Positions 7,705 to 15,268 of a DNA stretch of 20,210 nt are shown here, piece after piece; the first letter of the stretch is position 1; every line of letters begins with the position of its first letter. The stretch is from Flavobacterium sp. Lineage in GTDB: Bacteria; Bacteroidota; Bacteroidia; Flavobacteriales; Flavobacteriaceae. The translations under genes and the position numbers were made by a program. The stretch spans positions 1 through 20,210 of the forward strand of contig JALRGZ010000195.1 of assembly GCA_023253295.1 (NCBI GenBank). The letters are read 5' to 3'. A model generated the notes under the pieces. That model was not told where the DNA came from. It did no database searches and worked only from the letters and a program-made list of their open reading frames with translations.

Positions 7705-10395
7705 TTATAATTTAATTTGAATCGCTTTATTCTTTAGCCTAATTTTGTAAGCTCCTCTACTTTTTTCATATGGTAAACTCACATCCTTATCAACTCTTAA
7801 ATAAGCATTAGGTGTATAGGTTGTTTTAGCATCTAAAGTAATTACAACTTCTTCCGTTTTTTTGTTGTAACTTATCTTTTTAAATGTGCCTGCATCTAAG
7901 GCTAACCACATTTTTTTAGGAGCAATATAAATCTTAGATTTTGCTGCTGTTGTAATTGTTACCTCAACTATATCTCCTTTTTCTTTTAAATTTCCACCAA
8001 AAGCCAACCAGCCCAACTCTTTTTCATGGGTAATAAAAGTAGCTGTGTTTACAGCATAGCCGAAAAATCCAGAGCCGTAGTCTCCCGACAAATAGTCGAT
8101 TCGTAAGGTTTCAGGATACGAATGAAAAGCGGCTGAGCCAAAACCATCTTGGGTAATATTTGAAATTCCGCCTAATAATCCACCATAACCTACTTTTAGT
8201 AAATAAAAATCATCTGGTGTTTTTTTAAATTGTTCTAAAACAGGTATAGCATTCAATGCTGATCCATAATGATGAATCTGACGTTCTACTCTGGATAATT
8301 TACCTCCATATAAAAAATCCCAATATCTACGGGCATTTCCATTATAAGCCCAATGCGGCATCACTGGCATATAAGCCAAAATAGCATCTAAAGTTACTTT
8401 TGCTTTATCATCATATCCAAAATAATCCGACCACATATACACCTCTTCCTGTCCTGTAGAATCCCAAGGCATTTCGCTCCCAAACGGATAATTAAGCGTT
8501 CTCCAATGATCGGCTCTGGCTTTCATTTTAGCTTCCAGGTTATTAGCCATTTCGGTATACCCTTCCGTTTTTAAATCTTTTAATATCAATAAAAAAACGG
8601 TTCCTTCCATTTGACCAAACTGTGCATAATAAGGCGCTAATGTTGTCATAGCCATACTCGTTTGGTAAGCATTTTTTAAATACCAATCCCAAGCATGATT
8701 GGTTACTAAACCTTCATGATAGCGCGCCAATCTATACATTGCCCAATGCGCAGCTGCAACATGAGGATAATTATAAGATCTTCCCGGATCATCTGAAGCT
8801 TCTTTATTCCAGGCAGCCCAGGTTCCATAATTAATATCCTTGCTATAAGTCCCTACGGGCATTAATTTAGGTTCATAATAAAAAACACTTTTTTTAACCC
8901 CAAATTGATTTTTTCCTTCTTTATACTGAATTCCGCCCCATAGTGTTTCATCAATAAAATGCTGTAGTTTATCAATTTCTTCTTTGTTTGGCTCTACTAA
9001 TTGTTTCATAATAGCTGCCAACCAACCGCCTGCTCCGCCTTCATCACTTAATCCTGCAACCCAAACACGACTATCCTGACTTAGTTGTTTCTTTGTTTCA
9101 TAATCGTATGAAATCACCGAAGGATTTCTGTGAAAAGGATCATTTTTCTGGTCAAACCATTGCGCTGTCGTTAAAAAATGTCCAAAATCTGCTATTACAT
9201 TCGTTTCTGATTTGATTACTTTATAATTAATTGTTTGTTCTAATCCATCCTCATAAACTATCGTCAATCGGGCTCTTCCCCATTTTTTCCCGTGAACTAC
9301 ATATTCGGCATATCCATTTTTATCCTTTGCTTTTTGTTCTACTACCAAAGCTCCTTCAGGTACAATTTTAAAAGATTTAACTGCTTTATTATATTTCAAA
9401 AAAAGCTGTCCCTCTACATCTTGAGGTAAAACATATCCTGGAACACCTATTGCAACAGGACGCTGATTTTGAATTAAAGTTGCTTGTATATTCTTGATTG
9501 CATCCACTAATACCAACTTCAACGAAAAATTTTGAGTAGCTCCCGATTTTAGAATAAAGGAAGTAGGTTCATTCCATTGTTCGGCGGTTTTCCATTCATT
9601 TTCCGCATACGCTTTACTCAATGGCATCCATTCGTGAAATCCTTCGAAAACAATACTTCTTGGAGTAGCATCATCTAATAATGGTCGATACGCTTCAAAA
9701 GGCATATTTGCCTCTGGTAGCACTAACAATGCTGGGCCATGTCCACTGAGTCTTTTCACTTCAAGATAACCTGCATCTTTACCGATGTAAGGATCATAAA
9801 ATACATTTTGAACATGCGTTTCATCTAATGATTTCCCTTCCAAAATATTATTAAAAATCATTGGAATCCCTAAGGCACCTATTTCTAAATCAGCATCGGT
9901 TTTGTTTGTTATCTCAAAACGCATCACTAAATTCCCGTCTTTCTCTTCATAAAATCGCTTTATCGTCACCGGAATATCTGTAGGTAATGTATTCGAAAGA
10001 TCTGCTGCTGCCAATACATTTCCAGAAATTTCTAAAGGCATTATTTCAGTGCGTTTAGCAGCTGTCGAGTAACTTTTCCAACTACCATCTGCCGCTTTAA
10101 TTCGAAGATTTATATCTCCTAAATGGTACAGACCATCTTTATCTCGAATAGCCAATCGCTCACCAGGAGGAGTAAAATCAAAACTCTTATCTGAAAGTGG
10201 AGAAAGTCCGGCAACCGTCTGAGATGATTGTAGTAATTTGATTGAAAAAAATTTGGTATTTAAATTGATAAATCCTTTTTCTATTTCAAGTGTTGATTTT
10301 TTCGCTTTAATTTTATCCCAATATCCCTGTGCTTGTATGCTATTTGAAACTATAACGCATAAAATCAACAAGGTCAGTAATTGTATTTTTTTCAT
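7705..10395 (-). CDS. Large exported DUF5695-like protein, possible (alpha/alpha)6-barrel glycosidase
   Basis: I recognise this 896-residue protein as resembling the DUF5695 family, which to my knowledge has no assigned activity. A signal peptide (MKKIQLLTLLILCVIVSNS...QAQ, cut near residue 23) makes it periplasmic. Residues about 30-300 look like a beta-sandwich, and about 305-395 like an Ig-like strand-rich segment (GVPGYVLPQDVEGQ). Residues about 405-790 form a helical region with repeated aromatic-rich helices (WAMYRLARYHEGL, WDWYLKNAYQTS, YWDFLYGGKL), as in (alpha/alpha)6-barrel carbohydrate enzymes. About 800-896 is again strand-rich. Acidic candidates in conserved-looking loops are D451/E452 (GLSDEGG), E650/E651 (STGQEEVYMW) and D657. 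It sits 9 bp after the DUF885 gene and 6 bp before GH42, so it probably acts on the same substrate. Function is not established; the family call is from memory of its overall pattern. Confidence 0.7.
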   Translation of the reverse strand: MKKIQLLTLLILCVIVSNSIQAQGYWDKIKAKKSTLEIEKGFINLNTKFFSIKLLQSSQTVAGLSPLSDKSFDFTPPGERLAIRDKDGLYHLGDINLRIKAADGSWKSYSTAAKRTEIMPLEISGNVLAAADLSNTLPTDIPVTIKRFYEEKDGNLVMRFEITNKTDADLEIGALGIPMIFNNILEGKSLDETHVQNVFYDPYIGKDAGYLEVKRLSGHGPALLVLPEANMPFEAYRPLLDDATPRSIVFEGFHEWMPLSKAYAENEWKTAEQWNEPTSFILKSGATQNFSLKLVLVDAIKNIQATLIQNQRPVAIGVPGYVLPQDVEGQLFLKYNKAVKSFKIVPEGALVVEQKAKDKNGYAEYVVHGKKWGRARLTIVYEDGLEQTINYKVIKSETNVIADFGHFLTTAQWFDQKNDPFHRNPSVISYDYETKKQLSQDSRVWVAGLSDEGGAGGWLAAIMKQLVEPNKEEIDKLQHFIDETLWGGIQYKEGKNQFGVKKSVFYYEPKLMPVGTYSKDINYGTWAAWNKEASDDPGRSYNYPHVAAAHWAMYRLARYHEGLVTNHAWDWYLKNAYQTSMAMTTLAPYYAQFGQMEGTVFLLILKDLKTEGYTEMANNLEAKMKARADHWRTLNYPFGSEMPWDSTGQEEVYMWSDYFGYDDKAKVTLDAILAYMPVMPHWAYNGNARRYWDFLYGGKLSRVERQIHHYGSALNAIPVLEQFKKTPDDFYLLKVGYGGLLGGISNITQDGFGSAAFHSYPETLRIDYLSGDYGSGFFGYAVNTATFITHEKELGWLAFGGNLKEKGDIVEVTITTAAKSKIYIAPKKMWLALDAGTFKKISYNKKTEEVVITLDAKTTYTPNAYLRVDKDVSLPYEKSRGAYKIRLKNKAIQIKL

Positions 10396-10404
10396 CTTTT
10401 TCCT

Positions 10405-12096
10405 TTATTTAAAATCGGTTGAGAATTTCCATGTCGATTTGTAATCTTCTTTAACTTCTAAATCTTCAAGCAATATCCTGAGTATTTCTACTGGCATCAT
10501 ATTTTCTTTTAGCACGCGATCGTGGAATTGTTTTTCGGTCCAACCTTTGGCTACTAATTCTTTTTTTAATGCATAAAATTGCAATCCGCCAGTCATGTAT
10601 GCCATTTGGTACAAAGGAGCATCTCCACTGGCAAAAGAACGTCTTACCTCTGCTTCAGCATTGGCATATTCATGCCCTACTTCATTCACCAACAAATCGA
10701 TACATTGCTGTGGAGTCATTTGTCCCAGATGATATTTCAATGAAAAAATAATTCGGGCACAACGGTGAATTCTCCAAAATAACATTCCTAATTTTTGCTC
10801 AGGTGTTTGAGGAAATTCTTTATTCCAAAGTTCAATTTCCCAATACAAAGCCCAACCTTCCATCCAAAAAGGTGTATCGAACACTGCCCTATAAGGCTTA
10901 TTACGACTGTTCATGAAAAATTGTAAATTATGTCCTGGCAGCAATTCATGTTGTACTGTTGCTCGAGAAAAATTTGGATTATTTCCCCGCATACTCATTA
11001 ATTTATCCGATTGATCCATATCCTGTGTTGGATAAGAAATACTAATTTCCCAACCTCCAGTAAAAAAAGGATTGATTTTTTGACGTTCGGGTGTCATCAT
11101 AATCATTTGCCAAGTTTCTTTAGTCAAATCTGGTAAGGTAATTAGATCTCTATCTTCAATGAATTTTACGGATTGATTGTACAAATCGGTAATGGCTTGC
11201 GGTTGTTCACCAGCAGGGACATAAGTTTGTTTTACATGCTCTAAAGCTGCTTTCCAATCTTTGCCATAACCCAATTCTGTTGAAGCTTTAATCATTTCCT
11301 TTTTACACCATTCAAACTGATTTTGCGCTGCAGTAATCATTTCTTCTGGGGTATACGGAATGTATTCGAAAGCAAAACTTTTCATAACTGCATCTCTTCC
11401 CAATGGTTTCCCTACAATACCACTCCCATCATCTTTGATACTTGTTTTAGAATAATTTGTTTTTAAAAATGTGGCATAATCATTTAATTTAGTCGATAAC
11501 TTTTGGTATGGTTTTTCCATCCACCAAGTAAAATCAGGATCATAGCTATAATAAAATCCATAAGCTTCTTTCAACGCTCTTCTAAACGAATTCACTGCCT
11601 TTGCAGCTTTCTCTGCTGCAAACCAATCTTTGAAAGGCTGATTTTTAAGTAATTCTAGTTTCTTATCGATATTAACTTCGGCAACAGCAAACTGTTTTGC
11701 TAAATCACTAGCTACAGGTTTTTTCCCTCTTCTTCTTTCTTTTATAAAAACATTGATATCAGCGGTAAAATCAATTACCGAAGCAATTTCTGTAAAAGAT
11801 TTGTATTCTATTTGTAAAAAATAATCGTCTTTATTGATGACATTTTTCAACAATAAATAATCTATTTTTCCTTGCTGAGAGAGACTTTTAAAATCAATTT
11901 CTTTTATTTTCACTTTCCATTCTTCATAAAATTTTGAAAACCGCACATAATACTCCTCTGATTCGCTATTGGAATAAAAGTTTTGCAAAGCGGTTTTATC
12001 TGCTTGATAAGTATTCACTACATCTATAAGCTCACTAGAGAAAGTGGGAGTTAGCATAAATAAAAATAAAATAAAGGTTAGAATTGATTTTTTCAT
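10405..12096 (-). CDS. Exported DUF885 family peptidase-like protein
   Basis: This 563-residue protein belongs to DUF885, a family of predicted metallopeptidases thought to be related to the thermostable carboxypeptidase (M32) type. It has a signal peptide (MKKSILTFILFLFMLTPTFS) and no lipobox, so it should be soluble in the periplasm. The central signature is HELLPGH at residues 383-389, the HExxPGH form of a zinc motif, followed by MEGWALYWE with E413 as the likely third metal ligand. The rest is mostly helical, as expected for an M32-like fold. The gene starts 42 bp after the arabinofuranosidase gene and ends 9 bp before the DUF5695-like gene, placing a peptidase in the middle of a glycosidase operon. 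The substrate is unknown; a glycopeptide backbone is a reasonable inference. Confidence 0.85.
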   Translation of the reverse strand: MKKSILTFILFLFMLTPTFSSELIDVVNTYQADKTALQNFYSNSESEEYYVRFSKFYEEWKVKIKEIDFKSLSQQGKIDYLLLKNVINKDDYFLQIEYKSFTEIASVIDFTADINVFIKERRRGKKPVASDLAKQFAVAEVNIDKKLELLKNQPFKDWFAAEKAAKAVNSFRRALKEAYGFYYSYDPDFTWWMEKPYQKLSTKLNDYATFLKTNYSKTSIKDDGSGIVGKPLGRDAVMKSFAFEYIPYTPEEMITAAQNQFEWCKKEMIKASTELGYGKDWKAALEHVKQTYVPAGEQPQAITDLYNQSVKFIEDRDLITLPDLTKETWQMIMMTPERQKINPFFTGGWEISISYPTQDMDQSDKLMSMRGNNPNFSRATVQHELLPGHNLQFFMNSRNKPYRAVFDTPFWMEGWALYWEIELWNKEFPQTPEQKLGMLFWRIHRCARIIFSLKYHLGQMTPQQCIDLLVNEVGHEYANAEAEVRRSFASGDAPLYQMAYMTGGLQFYALKKELVAKGWTEKQFHDRVLKENMMPVEILRILLEDLEVKEDYKSTWKFSTDFK

Positions 12097-12138
12097 AAGA
12101 ATGGTTTTGAGGATTTTTATATTGTTTTAATCTCAACA

Positions 12139-15100
12139 CTATTTTAAAGTTACATCTAAATAGACCGAATGACGACCATAGGTTTCATAAAAAGGTTTAA
12201 AGATTACTCCATCAATAACAAATTCTAATTTTTGTGGATTTCCCTGAATAGATTTGCTAATATCTTTTGCATCAAGCGTTATTTTTCGCCAGTCTTTTCT
12301 TGGTTCCGTTTCTTGAGCGGCAAGCAAAATAGGACCATAAAACAAACTTGCAATATTTTGCTGATCCACTACTGATTCTAAATGAAATTGAAAAGGCATA
12401 CGTAATTCAATTTTGTCACCGTTTTTCCATTTACGACTTAGAGTAAGATAGCTTCCGGGCTGCGCATTTACTTTTTCTTCTTTTCCATTTATTTTCACAT
12501 AAAATCCTTTGGTTGCCCATTGTGGGACACGCACATTAACATCAAATTTTCCATTGCCTTTAATAGTTAATAACGTGTGGTCTTCATTTGGAAATGAAGT
12601 AGTTTGTTCCACAGTAATTTTTTTCTCTGTCCATTTTAATGTAGAAGGCACATAAAGATTGACATACAATGCATTATTATCTGTGCTTTTAAAATAAATG
12701 GAATTTTGCAATTTCGTACTACTTTCCAGAGCTGTACCATTACAACAAGTAAAGCCTGTCATATCTGCATTGCTAAATTGTTTTGTAGCCCCAGCTCTCA
12801 ATGACACATGGTAGGTATTAGCCGGACTATCCTCGGCTACAGATGCAAGAATGTGATTGTATAATCCTCGCTCATAATAATCCATTAACTCCCCACGCTG
12901 ATCATAAAGAAACAAATCTCCACTTAATTTTAGCATATTGTAGGTAGCACAGGTTTCATTTTGCCCACCAGATGACAAGCCATTTTCGTAAATGGTAGCA
13001 GGTTGAGCAATAAAACATTCCGCATTAGCAGGATTTCTTGCTCCCGCAACACCACCAATACTGTACATATAATCATTTACTGTTTTATACCAAAAATTAT
13101 CAGCTACATGATAATACTCCGGGGCATTAGAGTCACGATACATTTCGAGTGCCCCCATAATTTGAGGAATATGTTGATTAGCATGTAATCCCCGGAAGGT
13201 ATCAACATTTTTAGCCAGTCCATGAGAATGGTTGGCATCTCCATAAAACACTTTAATATTGTCAAATAATTGGGCTACTTCCAGATATGATTTTTCATTA
13301 GTGATTCGGTATAATCGTGCCATTGCTTCATTCATTCCTCCAAATTCTCCTGCAATATATCTGTTCCACATACTGATAAGAGTTTCTGTAGGCAACTGTT
13401 TTATTCGGGCATGAACCCAGTTGCCCATTCCTTTAGCAGTTTCAAGCGCTTTTTTATTAGCACTCACCTCATAAATATCCATTAAACCAGCCATAATTTT
13501 ATGTAAAGTATAGTAGGGTGCCCATATTTGCGTTTTTTGCCCACCATAATTGGCTCCTTTTTCCAGCATAATAAATTGATCTGGTGGATAAGCACTTATA
13601 AAACCTTCTCCCCAATTCCAGTAATCAGTACGGATACCTTCTTCACTCAAATCGGAATCATAGCTTGTTTTTCCTTGGGCTGGGGGCACCGCAGTTGGGT
13701 CAGAAATACAAGTTCCTCCTGCTTCTTTTGGATGTCCGGACATTTGTGCCAAATTATAAAGTGTATTTACCATATAATCCATCTTAGCTGCAAAATTTGC
13801 CTGTAATACTTTATCATAGCCCGTGCTTGCATAAGCCTGAGCAATCGCTGTTAGGTAATGTCCTGTAGCATGCCCTCGTAATTTAGTTTCCTGTGTATCC
13901 CAAACTCCTAATGGCTCTGCATTTTCAGGTTGTTTCTGTCCAAAGGCATTGCGAAACATGTACAAAAAAGCATCCGGATTTGTTGTTGCTAATGTGGTTA
14001 TAAATTTATCCCGGTTCTCAATAAATTTTGTTTGATGACCGTGAAGATCTGTATTCAAGGAAACTTGATTAAGATGAAACGCTTCTAACTTTCTGCTTGG
14101 CGTAGCATCTTCTTTGTCATCGCTAACAGTTACAATTGCTTTTGGTTTTAAGTCTGAACCTGCAATTTTTCCTATTACAGTATATTGACCCGCTGTAAGC
14201 ACATTGCTATTGTCTTTTGGCGAAGGCCAAATTACACGCACTTCAGGGCCTTCAATCCCATCACGATAAACTCCCTTAATATAACTTGGTATTCTTGGAA
14301 GATTGCCCACTGCTGTTTGCACTTCAACATTGGATACACTTACCAGGTACTGATTATAAAGTTGAGGATTAGTTTTTGGGAATACTTCCAAATCATCTAC
14401 AAAATTTTTATCTTCATTAACAACCGCTTCTTCTTTTCCTAAAGCTTTGTTATAAATTGTTTTAATTTGTTTCTCGCTCAAAGGAGTTCTATATATTCTA
14501 AAATCGTGCAATTTTGCATTTAAATATGAATTATCACCCAATGTAGATCCACCTATGTAAAGCTTATTTCTTGAATTACTCCCAATTAACTGTCCTAAAT
14601 TCAATACCATGTTATTAGTTTCACTAACAAATACACCGTTAACAAAAAAACTCATGGTTTTAGCCGGGACATTAACAACAATTCCTATATGATTCCATTT
14701 TTCAGGTTTCAAAACGGATACTTTAGAGTTGTAATTGTTTCCAGACTCTGTAGCGATATGTGCCTGAAGTCCTTTTTCTTCCATAGTTTCTGTTAGTACA
14801 GCAAAAAAATGTGCCTTAGGACTTTTTCCAAAATCAAAAAAACGTTGTCCCTGTTGTGTAGAACGTAAATAAACCCATGCTGAAATACTAATCGATTCTT
14901 CTCCTAATAAAGCTTCACCAGGTAAGGAAACAAAAGCCTTACTGTTTGGAGACAAAGACAACACCGTACCAAATTGTTCGTCCTTTTCAAATTTAGCTCC
15001 AGTACCTTGAACCTTTCCATGCCAATTATTTCGAGACCAATCTTTAGTATCTCCATCAAAAACATAGCGAGCAATTAAATCTGTTTCGCCAATTCCATCT

Positions 15101-15192
15101 AGAATTTGATCCCCACTTTGTGCTAATATATTTGTTGTACTCATCAACCCAAAACCTAGTATTATGCAAATAAATAACTTATATTTTTTCAT
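12139..15192 (-). CDS. Secreted GH127/GH146-type beta-L-arabinofuranosidase with LamG and Ig-like modules
   Basis: The 1017-residue exported protein has the catalytic domain of the former DUF1680 group (GH127/GH146), which releases beta-L-arabinofuranose, for example from extensin arabinosides or pectic side chains. A signal peptide ends near NILAQ (residue 25). A LamG/concanavalin-like domain covers about 35-250 and a Big_4-like Ig domain about 310-357 (VRVIWPSPKD...GQYTVIGKIAG). The (alpha/alpha)6 barrel and beta domain run from about 365 to 960. The zinc site known in this group (one Glu, three Cys) is intact: E746 and C748 in NETCATY, and C816-C817 in FTCCNGT, one of the CC pair being the nucleophile in characterised members. 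It begins 76 bp after the S9 gene and DUF885 follows after 42 bp. GH127 and GH146 are hard to separate by eye. Confidence 0.88.
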   Translation of the reverse strand: MKKYKLFICIILGFGLMSTTNILAQSGDQILDGIGETDLIARYVFDGDTKDWSRNNWHGKVQGTGAKFEKDEQFGTVLSLSPNSKAFVSLPGEALLGEESISISAWVYLRSTQQGQRFFDFGKSPKAHFFAVLTETMEEKGLQAHIATESGNNYNSKVSVLKPEKWNHIGIVVNVPAKTMSFFVNGVFVSETNNMVLNLGQLIGSNSRNKLYIGGSTLGDNSYLNAKLHDFRIYRTPLSEKQIKTIYNKALGKEEAVVNEDKNFVDDLEVFPKTNPQLYNQYLVSVSNVEVQTAVGNLPRIPSYIKGVYRDGIEGPEVRVIWPSPKDNSNVLTAGQYTVIGKIAGSDLKPKAIVTVSDDKEDATPSRKLEAFHLNQVSLNTDLHGHQTKFIENRDKFITTLATTNPDAFLYMFRNAFGQKQPENAEPLGVWDTQETKLRGHATGHYLTAIAQAYASTGYDKVLQANFAAKMDYMVNTLYNLAQMSGHPKEAGGTCISDPTAVPPAQGKTSYDSDLSEEGIRTDYWNWGEGFISAYPPDQFIMLEKGANYGGQKTQIWAPYYTLHKIMAGLMDIYEVSANKKALETAKGMGNWVHARIKQLPTETLISMWNRYIAGEFGGMNEAMARLYRITNEKSYLEVAQLFDNIKVFYGDANHSHGLAKNVDTFRGLHANQHIPQIMGALEMYRDSNAPEYYHVADNFWYKTVNDYMYSIGGVAGARNPANAECFIAQPATIYENGLSSGGQNETCATYNMLKLSGDLFLYDQRGELMDYYERGLYNHILASVAEDSPANTYHVSLRAGATKQFSNADMTGFTCCNGTALESSTKLQNSIYFKSTDNNALYVNLYVPSTLKWTEKKITVEQTTSFPNEDHTLLTIKGNGKFDVNVRVPQWATKGFYVKINGKEEKVNAQPGSYLTLSRKWKNGDKIELRMPFQFHLESVVDQQNIASLFYGPILLAAQETEPRKDWRKITLDAKDISKSIQGNPQKLEFVIDGVIFKPFYETYGRHSVYLDVTLK

Positions 15193-15268
15193 AATTAAAT
15201 TCTTTTCCTTTAGTAATTATAACACTTATCGTTTGGTTTATTTTTACATTTTATCTTTTAAAAATTTT

